From positions 1 to 64,000 of the forward strand of contig JAFSBY010000019.1 of the NCBI GenBank assembly GCA_017437045.1: a stretch of DNA of 64,000 nt, given 5' to 3'. The notes under the pieces are model-generated. The model did not search any database. It worked only from the letters and a program-made list of their open reading frames with translations, and was not told where the DNA came from. Made by a program: the position numbers and the translations under genes. Position 1 is the stretch's first letter. The number at the start of each line of letters is the position of its first letter. Shown one piece after another: positions 33,415 to 43,400 of this stretch. This stretch comes from Alistipes sp. Lineage in GTDB: Bacteria > Bacteroidota > Bacteroidia > Bacteroidales > Rikenellaceae.

Positions 33415-35169
33415 TTAGTAACGCAGCGTCAAGGTGCTGATCTTCGTGCAGCTCGATGCTGTACTTTTCGTGCTGGAGCATTTTACTGTAGCATTCGAGG
33501 CCGACATCGTTTTCGTGGCATTCAACGAATAACTTTTGGCTGTCGTACTGGTCGTCGAAGCGGTTTTGGCGGCGTCATTGCCGCTTACCGATATCGTAAA
33601 TGCAACAGATGTCCATAGACCGCTACTTACATAAGTACCTGTGCTGGCAATCGTGATGGCGGTATCGGCCGGCAAATAGAAGGATTTTTCGACCGAGGCT
33701 GTTTCGCTGGCAGTCCAATTACTCAAATTATAGCCTAAACGCAGCGTGCCACCCTCGTTCCACGATACATTGCCCGACTCGCTCCATGCTTTCCAGCTAT
33801 CGTTGGCTGCGGGGTTCAGGTCGTAGGGAATACCCGTGACGGCAATCGAGTGGCCCGTGCCGCCTAATTGCAGCGTCTTGCCGCTCGGGAAGGTGATCGT
33901 AGCCGTGCCGTAGCAGTTATACGACTTGAGAGCCAACTCCGAGAAACTCTTGTCGGCCGAGCCGTAAGCCACCTCTACCGTCTGATCAGCGCAGGTGAAT
34001 TTGGGCGTCGATGAGAGCGACGTGAAATAGGGATCGTTGAGCGAAACGTTCTTCAGGTAGATCGTGCGACCATCGTAGTTGTTGCTCTTCGAGATCGAAC
34101 CGTTACTGCTGTTGTACGACGAGTGGATCAGGTAGTTCAGCGCGGGAATCATCGTTACCGTGACCGGATACTCGGCCGTTGCGAGGTTCGAGCCGGCAAT
34201 GCGTACCTGGACCGTGTGAGCTCCCGAGGCAACGTTCTTAATCGTGTTACCCTCGAGTGCTACAACCTGACCATCGAGCAAGGCCTCTACCTTGCCACCG
34301 GCTGCCGAGAAGCCCTCCAGATAGATCGTGCTACCGGCCAGCGACGAGCTGCCGGCGGCGTTGTACTGCTCATACCACGACGTTACACCCGTCATCGTGA
34401 GGCTCTTCCACTCCACATTGAGCACCGTGCGCTTGCCGGCCGAGAGGGCCTGCTGCGAGGCGGGCACGATGAGCGTATTGCCCTCCGTGTCGGTCAGCGT
34501 CAGCGTGAAGTCGCACGTACCCTCACCGAGGTTGAAGACCACCGTCTCGCTCTCCTGCTCGACGATCAACTCCTTGCCCGAAAGCTGCTGCTGAACGCTC
34601 TGCGTCGTGAAATCGGTCTGCCACGAGGCTACAAAGTCGCTCTCGGACGACAGCACCGCCTTCGTGATCACCTTGCGTGCGCTACGGCCGGCTTCCCAAA
34701 CGCGTACCTCGTAGGCCGACGAGAGGTGCATCAGCTCGATCTGCTGCAGTTGCTCGACCGTCGTAGCCGGAGTCGTAGCACAGAGCACCGGGCTCCACGT
34801 GCCCGTCTGCGGGGCGGTGATCGTCAGCTGTGCCGGGTCGATCGACGCGGCCGGGTAGGCAAAGAAGAAGGGGGCAGCCTCTGTCGTGGCGAACTGATAC
34901 TGGTCCGTACCAAATTTGCCATTCTCCTTCAGCGTCAGCGTGTTCGGATATAGCTGATCGGCTACCTGGCAGCTGAAGAGAGCATCGTCAGCCTCCCAGC
35001 TCCAATTCAAATTCTCATCAAAGGCGCGGCTCGAATCCCCGGCTACGGCTACCTCCATCGAGGTCGTATAGGGAGCCTCAGGCGACCATGCGCCCTCCTC
35101 GATCGTCTCCTTCGAGCAGCTTGCTGCGCAGGCAAGCGTTATGAGTGCAAAAAATAATTTTTTCATCAT
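33415..35169 (-). CDS. Fimbrillin-like surface lipoprotein
   Basis: A 584-aa lipoprotein with lipobox CAASC (Cys18). The N-terminal half has the Bacteroidetes fimbrillin (Mfa-like/FimA superfamily) look: SSRAFDENLNWSWEADDALF, FFFAYPAASIDPAQL, and later TLIVPASQQALSAGKRTVL, followed by a linker. The C-terminal half consists of Ser/Thr-rich beta repeats and ends with a two-cysteine segment (TVKCSSTKSTASSCTKI). The start at 35169 is the first ATG; the frame upstream offers only a TTG two codons earlier. It probably forms or caps a surface fibre. It sits 24 bases after a 45-aa peptide gene. Confidence 0.78.
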   Translation of the reverse strand: MMKKLFFALITLACAASCSKETIEEGAWSPEAPYTTSMEVAVAGDSSRAFDENLNWSWEADDALFSCQVADQLYPNTLTLKENGKFGTDQYQFATTEAAPFFFAYPAASIDPAQLTITAPQTGTWSPVLCATTPATTVEQLQQIELMHLSSAYEVRVWEAGRSARKVITKAVLSSESDFVASWQTDFTTQSVQQQLSGKELIVEQESETVVFNLGEGTCDFTLTLTDTEGNTLIVPASQQALSAGKRTVLNVEWKSLTMTGVTSWYEQYNAAGSSSLAGSTIYLEGFSAAGGKVEALLDGQVVALEGNTIKNVASGAHTVQVRIAGSNLATAEYPVTVTMIPALNYLIHSSYNSSNGSISKSNNYDGRTIYLKNVSLNDPYFTSLSSTPKFTCADQTVEVAYGSADKSFSELALKSYNCYGTATITFPSGKTLQLGGTGHSIAVTGIPYDLNPAANDSWKAWSESGNVSWNEGGTLRLGYNLSNWTASETASVEKSFYLPADTAITIASTGTYVSSGLWTSVAFTISVSGNDAAKTASTTSTTAKSYSLNATKTMSASNATVKCSSTKSTASSCTKISTLTLRY

Positions 35170-35193
35170 CGTCAAATCTCTTTTGTCGGTTGC

Positions 35194-35331
35194 TTAGGCC
35201 CAGTTGTCCTCGCCGCCGTTGTTGTTTTCGCCACCATCGGGCACCGTTATCTCTCCACTGAGCGAGAATCCCTGCTCGCATGCGACGCTCAAAATCTCCA
35301 GCGTCGGCTTTTCATACTTCATCTTTTTCAT
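35194..35331 (-). CDS. Small acidic Gly/Asn-rich peptide, 45 aa
   Basis: A short open frame below usual calling limits. It encodes 45 residues: a basic opening MKKMKYEKPTLEI, then LSVACEQGFSLSGEI, and an acidic Gly/Asn tail GGENNNGGEDNWA. This layout (lysine-rich start, Y-x-x-P, a hydrophobic strand, a Glu-x-x-hydrophobic-x-x-SG turn, and a Gly/Asp/Asn tail ending in Trp) matches small peptides commonly found next to fimbrillin and surface-lipoprotein genes in Bacteroidales. It has no classical signal peptide. It lies between a good promoter and the fimbrillin gene, 24 bases from the latter, so it is co-transcribed. Function unknown. Confidence 0.7.
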   Translation of the reverse strand: MKKMKYEKPTLEILSVACEQGFSLSGEITVPDGGENNNGGEDNWA

Positions 35332-35409
35332 CGTCTTATCTATCTTGTAACATGTTGATTCCTGTGTTCATACGAACCCCTCCTGCGGGTCGCCCAAAAA
35401 CTTTGGGCG

Positions 35410-35440
35410 CAAAGGTACTGTAATTATTAAAATAAATCAA
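35410..35440 (-). promoter_or_regulatory. Promoter of the peptide-fimbrillin operon
   Basis: Minus-strand TTG (35440-35438), 20-base spacer and TACCTTTG (35417-35410). It gives a leader of about 70 bases before the small peptide. Confidence 0.72.
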
Positions 35441-35559
35441 TAATTCGATGGCGTGATTCAGTTAATCCGCCTCTTTTAATCATGAATCGGCTGATTTTCA
35501 TCACAGAAAGCGGGGCGCAGTTGTCTGCTTAATCGACAAAGTCACCCCTGCTACATACA

Positions 35560-35592
35560 AAAAAAGCGGCCTCCCCTACCGAGGGAAGCCGC
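35560..35592 (-). terminator. Terminator of the glycogen cluster
   Basis: Read on the minus strand, a GC-rich stem (GCGGC plus CCC/GGG) with a one-base bulge is followed by a T tract (the A-run before 35566 on the plus strand). It lies 28 bases after the GH57 stop. The 35418-35559 stretch upstream of the peptide promoter holds nothing recognisable. Confidence 0.75.
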
Positions 35593-35619
35593 CTTCGTTG
35601 TCAGGCGAATAGTGTGCCG

Positions 35620-36843
35620 TTAGGCCTTCTTCGTGCGCTTGCGTGCAGCAGCCTTGGCCTCCAGAGCCTTCTCGACCTCGATCTGGAAGTCCGACAACAC
35701 ATTCATGTAGTTGATGAATGCGTCGTAGGCCGAGTCGTAGGGGTTGAAGTAGGAGTGTACGTCACCATCCGAGAGCCACTTCGTGGCCATGTAGTAGAAG
35801 TGGTCCGATGTCTGCAGGAAGTTCCATACATAGTCGAAATCGGCACTCTTGAGCTTGGCAATCTTCTCCTTCATGGCATAGAGCTTCGAGAAGGCCTCGT
35901 TCTGCAACTCGTTACCGAGCCAAGCCGTAATATCGCGCTCCTCGTCGGCCCACGACATCACGTGCGGGCAGTGCAGTACCGATACGGGCTGGAACTTCTT
36001 GGCAGCCTCGCTCACCGTAGCGAACTCTACACCGGCACCCAAAGCCACCTTCGGCAGGGCCTTCATGAAGTCGAAGATACCCGTCTCGGCACCCTGGTGC
36101 TCACCAAAGGTCTCGTAGTCCATGAAGAGGTTTACAACCTCACCCGGAGTCTCCTCCGACGCGAGCCACGAAACATACTTATCAGCCGTGAGCGGATACT
36201 CGTCCCAACCCTGGTTCGAGAAGCGGAAGGCGATATCGTCCGAGAGTTTGTAGTTACGCAGCAAGAGGCGCATCTTCTGGTCGATGGCGTTGGCATAGAC
36301 GTAGTTGGGCGACTTCCAACCCAGGATGTGACGAGCACCCTCGGCCAGCATCGTCTTGAAGCCCAGCTCCGAAACCATGGCACCGATCTCGTCCGAGTAG
36401 ATCAACTCCGTGTTGCGGAAGGCGGTCGGCTTCTGGCCAAACTCCTTCTTGATCATGGCCGTGTGGAGCTTCACCTGCTCGGTGAAATCCTCCTTCGAGG
36501 CCAACGCAGCCAGCGAGTGCGAGTAGGTCTCGCCCAAGAACTCGACACAACCCGTAGCAGCCAGCGCCTTGAACGAATCGAGCACCTCGGGGCAGTAGGC
36601 CTTGAACTGCTCAACAGCGATACCCGTGATCGAGAACGAGCAACGGAATTTGCCCTTGTTCTCCTGGATGAGCTTGAGCAGCAGGGCATTCATCGGCAGG
36701 TAGCATTGACGAGCCACCTTCTGCATGATCGAGCGGTTCGAGAGGTCGTCCAGGTAGTTGTGGTCTTTGCCCATGTTGAAGAAACGGTACTTCTTCAGAC
36801 GCCAGGGCTGATGAACCTGAAAATAGAGACAAACGGTTTTCAT
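35620..36843 (-). CDS. GH57 family alpha-glucan enzyme
   Basis: A 407-aa cytoplasmic GH57 protein acting on alpha-1,4/1,6-glucan (amylase, branching or 4-alpha-glucanotransferase activity). Conserved GH57 motifs are VCLYFQVHQPWR (motif 1, residues 4-15), CVEFLGETYSHSL (motif 2), FRNTELIYSD with nucleophile candidate E146 (motif 3) and FMDYETFGEHQ with acid/base D242 (motif 4). It ends in a short basic tail (EAKAAARKRTKKA). It is the last gene of the glycogen cluster, 17 bases after the glycosyltransferase, so a glycogen role is well supported. The exact activity cannot be decided from motifs alone. Confidence 0.9.
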   Translation of the reverse strand: MKTVCLYFQVHQPWRLKKYRFFNMGKDHNYLDDLSNRSIMQKVARQCYLPMNALLLKLIQENKGKFRCSFSITGIAVEQFKAYCPEVLDSFKALAATGCVEFLGETYSHSLAALASKEDFTEQVKLHTAMIKKEFGQKPTAFRNTELIYSDEIGAMVSELGFKTMLAEGARHILGWKSPNYVYANAIDQKMRLLLRNYKLSDDIAFRFSNQGWDEYPLTADKYVSWLASEETPGEVVNLFMDYETFGEHQGAETGIFDFMKALPKVALGAGVEFATVSEAAKKFQPVSVLHCPHVMSWADEERDITAWLGNELQNEAFSKLYAMKEKIAKLKSADFDYVWNFLQTSDHFYYMATKWLSDGDVHSYFNPYDSAYDAFINYMNVLSDFQIEVEKALEAKAAARKRTKKA

Positions 36844-36860
36844 GTTATATGCTTCTTTTT

Positions 36861-38174
36861 TTATTTGTTTTTACTCTCTTCAACGATACGCTCATAGATG
36901 GTCTTCATCTTGGCTGCTACGTTGTTCCATTTGAGGTTGGTCACCTCCTCCAGACCCTTGGCCGAGAACATGTTGGCCAGGGCAGGGTACTGAATCAGAC
37001 CATACATGGCATCCGCCAATGCATCGACATCCCAGTAGTCTACCTTCACGGCGTAATCCAGCACCTCGGCTACACCACTCTGCTTGGAGATGATCACCGG
37101 CACGTTCGATCGCATAGCCTCCAGCGGCGAGATACCGAAAGGCTCCGATACCGACGGCATGACATAGACATCCGACAGCTGGAACATCTTGTGTACATCC
37201 TCACCACGCAGGAAGCCCGTGAAGTGGAAACGATCGGCAATACCGAGGCGTGCCACACGGCGAATCACGTGGTTCATCATATCACCCGAACCGGCCATTA
37301 CGAAACGAACATTCGGAACGCGCTTGAGCACCTTGGCGGCCGCCTCCACGAAGTAGTCGGGCCCCTTCTGGTAGGTGATACGACCCAGGAACGTGATGAT
37401 CTTATCGTCCACACCGCGCTCGGGGGCTGCCGACTGCTTCTCGGCAAAACGCACGGCGTTGTGTACCGTCACCACCTTCTCGGCCGGAATGCCGTAGCGG
37501 TTGATGACGATGTTACGCGTGAGGTTCGATACGGCCATCACACAATCGGCGGCCATCATACCGGTCTTCTCGATCGCGTGTACCTGCGTATTGACATTCT
37601 CACCCGAACGGTCATACTCCGTGGCGTGCATGTGCACCACCAGCGGCTTGCCCGATACACGCTTGGCAGCGATACCGGCATAGTAGGTAAGCCAGTCGTG
37701 GGCGTGAATCACATCAAACTGACCCTCCAGGTTCTTGGCCACCTGGGCAGCTACGACTGCATAGCGGGCAACCTCCTCCATTAGGTTTGCACCATACTTA
37801 CCCGAGAAGGTGTAACGCTGCTTCCAGCTGTCGGTCGTGGACCATACGCGCTTGCCCGTCTTGACAAACTCCTCGTGGTAGGATTCATACTCCTCGGGGG
37901 AGATGTAGGGCACCATGTTCGAGTCGATGTGAATGAACGAGATCTTGTCGAGGATGTCGTCGGCGCCACTCTCGGTCGAACCATATACGGCCTCCACGTC
38001 GCTTGCATTCACTACGCGGATAAAACGCTGATCCTCATCGCCATAAGCATGCGGAACGATGAACGTTACATCCACACCGTTTCGAGCCAGTCCTCGTGTC
38101 ATACCGTAGCATGCCGTTCCCAGACCGCCGGCAATGTGGGGTGGAAACTCCCAGCCGAACATTAAAACTCTCAT
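36861..38174 (-). CDS. GT4/GT5-like glycosyltransferase of the glycogen cluster
   Basis: A 437-aa GT-B transferase. The N-terminal domain opens FGWEFPPHIAGGLGTACYG, resembling the KxGGL acceptor loop of glycogen synthases. HAHDWLTYYAGI follows. The donor domain has FLGRITYQKGPDYFVEAA and the E-x7-E motif SEPFGISPLEAM. It resembles the glycogen-synthase-like GT4 enzymes paired with GH57 proteins in archaea and bacteria, which may build alpha-glucan or maltooligosaccharide primers. Gaps of 17 bases on each side place it between the debranching and GH57 genes in one transcript. Confidence 0.9.
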   Translation of the reverse strand: MRVLMFGWEFPPHIAGGLGTACYGMTRGLARNGVDVTFIVPHAYGDEDQRFIRVVNASDVEAVYGSTESGADDILDKISFIHIDSNMVPYISPEEYESYHEEFVKTGKRVWSTTDSWKQRYTFSGKYGANLMEEVARYAVVAAQVAKNLEGQFDVIHAHDWLTYYAGIAAKRVSGKPLVVHMHATEYDRSGENVNTQVHAIEKTGMMAADCVMAVSNLTRNIVINRYGIPAEKVVTVHNAVRFAEKQSAAPERGVDDKIITFLGRITYQKGPDYFVEAAAKVLKRVPNVRFVMAGSGDMMNHVIRRVARLGIADRFHFTGFLRGEDVHKMFQLSDVYVMPSVSEPFGISPLEAMRSNVPVIISKQSGVAEVLDYAVKVDYWDVDALADAMYGLIQYPALANMFSAKGLEEVTNLKWNNVAAKMKTIYERIVEESKNK

Positions 38175-38191
38175 AGTGTATTTCTTATTTA

Positions 38192-40198
38192 TTATTTATT
38201 ACTTACCTTCTTCGTGGCCTTCTTTGCGGGGGCCTTTTTTGTTGCCGTCTTCTTCGGGGCGGGTTTTGCCTCACCCTTACGCTCGCAGATCATCGAGTAG
38301 ATGTCGAGCACGGCACTTACCGACCAAGCCTGCGAGATTGCACCGCGCGAAGCATACGGAGGATCGGCGTCGTAGAGCTCGCAGATCGATCCGATGCCAT
38401 AGCTTTGGATATCCTCCTCGAAGTACTCCAGGATCTCCTCGGCCGTCGGCAGGTAGCGGTCGCCGTTGATGTCGAAGGCGGCAGCCACATAGAACGACAG
38501 CATCCAGGGCCATACCGAACCATTCTTGCCGGCAAAGTCACGCTCGGTGGGGGTACCCTCCTGCGAGCCGCGATAGAGCGGGTTGCGCGGCGAGAGCGTA
38601 CGCAGACCGCGCGGCGTCAAGAGGTGCTGGCGAATCGTGCGCAGCGTGTCGAGAATCACCTCCGACGCGAGCATCTTGTACGGAAGACCGCACGCGATGA
38701 CCATGTTCGGGCGGATGAACGTATTGATGCCATCCTCGCCAATGTAGTCGGCCAAATAGCCCTCCTTGAGGATGAACATGGCGTTGAACGAAGCCTTGGT
38801 CTTCTCGGGCAGAGCCTCCCAGCTCTTGACGAACTCCTTGTCCTTGTTCGTCTTGGCCAACTCCAGGGCGTAGCATACAGCGTTGTACCAGAGAGCCTGA
38901 ACCTCCACCTGGTAGCCGTTACGCGGCGTTACGGCCTTGCCGTCGATCACCGAGTCCATCCACGATACGGGGAAGTCGTTCGACGTGGCCCAGATCAGAC
39001 CATTCTCGTTGAGGATGATGCGACCATCGATACCCTTGCGATAGTTCTCCAGAATACCCTTCATGGCCTCACCGTAGCGCTTCCATACCTCCTTGGCACC
39101 GATGTGCTTCTCGAGGCGTTGCAGCGTCCAGAAGAACCACAGCGGAGCATCTACCGCCTCGCGTGCTGAAGCCGAGCCGGTGAACATGCCCTCCTGCATG
39201 TCGCCTACCAGCGTATCGAGGGCGGCAATGCAGTCCTCTTTATGGTTTTGCTGCAAGGTGATACCCGGCAACGAAACGAAGGTCTGACGACCCTGCGGAC
39301 CATGCCAGGGATAACCCTTGATCACCTCCGTGCGATCACCACGGCGGATGACAAACTGACGGGCGGCGTGCTCCAGGCAGCTGATGAAGTCCACCTTGTG
39401 CGTACGGCGGGCTATCGATTGCTCGAACATCTCCTCGATCTGCTGGGCCGACTGCATCTCGTCGAGCGAAGCCGAGAAGATGATGCTCTCACCCTTCTTG
39501 AGCTCGGTCTCGAAGTAACCGGTCGTGAGCAGGTCCTCATAACCGTCGTAGCCGCGAGCCAGATCCTGCAGGTACTCGAAGTTGTAGTACCAATCGGGAG
39601 CGGGGATGTATTCAGCCTCGGGTTTGTTGGTCTGCATGTAGAGCCAGGGGAAGTTGCCGTAGAGGCGGCACTTCACACCGTTGAGAGCCGGATACGAACG
39701 GCCGTCTGCCTCCATGTTGGCGTGCGTCAAGGCGTGCTTGTCGCGGAAGGCCAGGAAGGGGCGCAGGCGCAGTTTCGTTTCAGAGTGTGCATCGACGAGC
39801 GTGTAGCGGATCATCAGCTGCGTGCGCTTATGGATCCAAAGCATCTCCTTCTTGAGGATCACACCGCCGACGCGATAGGTAATGGTCGGGGTCGGCGTGT
39901 ACTCGAAGTCGGTGATGTACTTGTGACCGCGCGGCTCATAGACGCCCTTGAAACGGTGCAGAGCCAGGTTGAACGTCTGGTCATGCTGCACGATGGTTTC
40001 GTCGAGCGACGAAAGCAGCAGGTAGGTGCGGTCGGTCTCGTCGATGGGAGCTACAATCAGACCGTGGTATTTACGGGTGTTGCAGCAGACGATCGTCGTG
40101 CTCATGTAACCGCCGATACGGTCGGTTGCGAGCATCTCGCGCTGGAGCGAATACTCCAGGTTACCAAGCGAGGCTTTGTCGAATGTTAAGGCTGACAT
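38192..40198 (-). CDS. Archaeal-type glycogen debranching enzyme
   Basis: A 668-aa protein. The N-terminal beta-sandwich domain begins MSALTFDKASLGNLEYSL and includes GGYMSTTIVCCNTRKYHGL. The C-terminal (alpha/alpha)6 barrel of the amylo-alpha-1,6-glucosidase (GDE_C) type includes VIKGYPWHGPQGRQTFVSLPG, then GLIWATSNDFPVSWMDSVI and SFYVAAAFDINGDRY. It should remove branches left by phosphorylase. The final 24 residues are a Lys/Ala/Pro tail (KTATKKAPAKKATKK), unusual for the family. The start at 40198 is the only one that gives a normal N-terminus; the upstream frame runs through A/T-rich DNA. Confidence 0.92.
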   Translation of the reverse strand: MSALTFDKASLGNLEYSLQREMLATDRIGGYMSTTIVCCNTRKYHGLIVAPIDETDRTYLLLSSLDETIVQHDQTFNLALHRFKGVYEPRGHKYITDFEYTPTPTITYRVGGVILKKEMLWIHKRTQLMIRYTLVDAHSETKLRLRPFLAFRDKHALTHANMEADGRSYPALNGVKCRLYGNFPWLYMQTNKPEAEYIPAPDWYYNFEYLQDLARGYDGYEDLLTTGYFETELKKGESIIFSASLDEMQSAQQIEEMFEQSIARRTHKVDFISCLEHAARQFVIRRGDRTEVIKGYPWHGPQGRQTFVSLPGITLQQNHKEDCIAALDTLVGDMQEGMFTGSASAREAVDAPLWFFWTLQRLEKHIGAKEVWKRYGEAMKGILENYRKGIDGRIILNENGLIWATSNDFPVSWMDSVIDGKAVTPRNGYQVEVQALWYNAVCYALELAKTNKDKEFVKSWEALPEKTKASFNAMFILKEGYLADYIGEDGINTFIRPNMVIACGLPYKMLASEVILDTLRTIRQHLLTPRGLRTLSPRNPLYRGSQEGTPTERDFAGKNGSVWPWMLSFYVAAAFDINGDRYLPTAEEILEYFEEDIQSYGIGSICELYDADPPYASRGAISQAWSVSAVLDIYSMICERKGEAKPAPKKTATKKAPAKKATKKVSNK

Positions 40199-40460
40199 AT
40201 TTGTGTAAAATTCGGTTCGTTGGATAAAGTTAATAAAAAAAACGATTCGTTGTACCCTCTTTCTCAAAAAATTAACGTTTTCTTTCGTTTTTTTCTTTTT
40301 CCGGACGATCCTATTAGCTCTTTTGAACCCTTTTTATCTCTTTTTTCATTTTCTGAAGAGAATCAGGGCTATCGTTGCGGATCGTCGAGGGAATCTCGCA
40401 AAGAAGCCCGGGACGATTGCTCGTCCGGGCTTCTGCTCGTTTAGACGCCTAATCGTCGTC
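40199..40460. other. Gap inside the glycogen cluster
   Basis: 262 bases separate the fusion gene from the debranching gene. The right part holds a hairpin (40402-40434) that can end the upstream transcript. The left part is very A/T-rich and may hold an independent promoter, but no convincing TAnnTTTG was found on the minus strand. Confidence 0.5.
40402..40434 (-). terminator. Hairpin after the synthase-phosphorylase gene
   Basis: Stem AGAAGCCCGGGACG / CGTCCGGGCTTCT with one bulged G, 26 bases after the stop. The T tract is weak on the minus strand. Confidence 0.6.
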
Positions 40461-43400
40461 TTAAGCCCACTTCACGAGGGCAAAATCCATACGATAGGGC
40501 AACTGCTTGTTCTGCGGGAAGACACGCAGTGCATAGTCGAACGTACCGGCCTCGTCGGGCGTGTACTCCAGCGTGTAGGTTACCAGCGAACCCTCGACCT
40601 TCGTGCACTCCAGAGCGATCGTGCGCTTCACGTCGATCTGCTCCTTGCCCACGATCTGCTGTGCTACGACCATCTCAACACCGATATCCTCGGGCTGCAG
40701 GTTCTGTACGTCGAGCGTCACGGCAAAGCGATACTTCGCACCGACGAAGATAGCCTCCTGACCCAACTGTACACGCTCCGTATTGACTACGCGTACCGAA
40801 TCCCAGGCAGCCGAAACCTTGCGCTTCCAGGCGGCAATCTCACGAGCCAACTTGTAACCTCCGGCCGTGATCTCGCGCTTGCGGGCAGCCAGCTTGTTGT
40901 AGAAGCGATCCTCGTAGTCGATCAGCATGCGGTTAGTCGTGAAGTTCGAGGCGATGTCTGCCACGCAACTCTTGACCGATGCCACCCACTCGTGCGGAAT
41001 ACCATCCTCCGAACGGTTGTAGTATTTCGGGGCAATCTGCTCCTCGATCGTGTTGTAGATCATCTCGGCGTCGAGCTCGTCCTGGAAGTGTTGGTCGGTG
41101 AAGGTGCGCTCCATCGGAAGCATCCAACCGGCACCCTCCTTGTAACCCTCGACCCACCAGCCGTCGAGTACCGAGAACTGCATAACACCATTCATTACGC
41201 ACTTTTCGCCCGACGTACCCGAAGCCTCCAACGGACGGGTCGGCGTGTTGAGCCATACATCGACACCCTGCACCATGCGGCGAGCCAGCTCCATATCGTA
41301 GTTCTGCAGGAAGAGGATCTTGCCCACGAACTGCGGCATGGCCGAAACCTCGACGATGCGCTTGATCAGATCCTGACCCGGCTTATCGTGCGGGTGAGCC
41401 TTACCGGCAAAGATGAACTGCACGGGACGCTCCTTGTTGTTCACGATGGCAGCCAGACGCTCCAGGTTCGAGAACAGGAGGTAAGCACGCTTGTAGGTGG
41501 CAAAGCGACGGGCGAAACCGATCGTCAGCACCTCCGGCTTGATACCGTCGATGATCTGCAACATCTGACGCGGCGAGTCGAGGCGTACCTGACGCGGGTC
41601 GCTGTAACGACGACGGATGTGGTGGATCAGACGCTCCTTGAGCTTCATGCGCTCCGACCACAGCTCCTCGTCGGGAATCTGCTTCACCTTCTGCCATGCC
41701 GGAATGTCGTATACGTGACCCTCGAAGGCGTCACCGAAGTAGCGTGCGTAGAGACGACGCAGCGACGTGGCAATCCAGGTCGGGAAGTGTACACCATTCG
41801 TCACATAACCGATGTGCAACTCGTTCTTGAAGTAGCCCGGCCACATGTTGCCCAGGATCTCCTTCGATACCTCACCGTGCAACCACGACACACCATTGAC
41901 CTCCTGCGAGAGGTTGCAGGCCAATACCGACATCGAGAACTTCTCGTTCGGGTCGTTCGGGTTGGTCTTACCGAGGTTGATGAACTGCTCCCAAGTGATG
42001 CTCAGCACGTCGGGATAGTGCGACATGTACTGACGAATCATCGACTCGGGGAAGGCGTCGTGACCGGCCGGAACCGGCGTGTGGGTCGTGAAGAGCGACG
42101 ACGAGCGGATCACCTCCAGAGCCTCCGAGAAGGAGAGCTTCTTGTGGTTCACCAGGTCGCGGATGCGCTCCAGACCGATGAAGGCAGCGTGACCCTCGTT
42201 GCAGTGGTATACATCGTGCTTGATGCCCATCTGACGCAGGGCGCGGATACCACCGATACCGAGCAGGATCTCCTGCTTGAGGCGGTTCTCCCAGTCACCA
42301 CCATAGAGGTAGTGTGTGATCTGACGATCCTCCTCGAGGTTGGCCTCGTAATCCGTGTCGAGCAGGAAGAGGTCGGTGCGACCTACCTGGCATTTCCAAA
42401 CACGAGCCGAGAGCGTACGACCCGGCAGCGCGATCGTAACCGTTACCCAGCCGCCGGCGGCATCACGCACGGGCGAGATGGGCAGCTTGTAGAAGTTCTG
42501 AGCCTCGTAGGTTGCCTCCTGGGCTCCCTGGGCCGACAGACGCTGCGTGAAGTAACCGTAGCGGTACAACAGACCCACGGCAGCCATCGGAACGTTCTTG
42601 TCCGAGGCCTCCTTCAGGTAGTCACCGGCCAAAATACCCAGACCACCCGAGTAGATCTTCAGCGACGAGTGCAGACCATACTCCATCGAGAAGTAGGAGA
42701 TCGTCGTAGCACCCTTGGCGGGCTTCTCCTCCATGTAGGTGCGGAACTGACCATACACGGCATCGAGCTGTGCCAAGAAGGTGGCATCCTGCTCGAGCTG
42801 CTTGAGGCGCTCCATCGGCAGTTTGTCGAGGAAGGCAATCGGGTTCTGCTCACAGGCGAGCCACAGCTGCTGGTCGATACCCTCGAACAGGTCACGGGCG
42901 CTGGCGTTCCAGCACCACCAGAGGTTGCGCGACAGCTCCTCGAGTGCACGCAGACGTGTCGGCAGGGTCTTGTCGATCATCATGCGGTTCCAGCTGGGCT
43001 TTTCTACGAAGAGCTGCTGGCGCACGAAGTTGATCTGCTCGTTGCGGGCACCACCCTCGCCCAGCAGGGCGCGGTTCGTGCGGATCACCGAGCTCTCCAG
43101 TGCCTCGGCGTAAGCCTGCTCGTAGGCGGCGTAGAGGCTCTTCCAAAGAGCCGTCTTCGAGATCTCGAGGGCCGATTTGCGTACCTCGCTTACCTGCTCC
43201 TCGCTGAGCTGGCTGAAGCGCAGCAGAGCATCAGCAATCTTCATCGTCACCTCCATATCGTTGTAATCGTCGCGGCGGATCACCTCCACACCGGCGTGGT
43301 CGATCTTCTTATCCACCCAGATACCGAAGCCGGCCAACGTCGTTGTGATAGCCGGAACCGAGAAGGCTACCGACTCCAGCGGCGTGTAACCCCACGGCTC

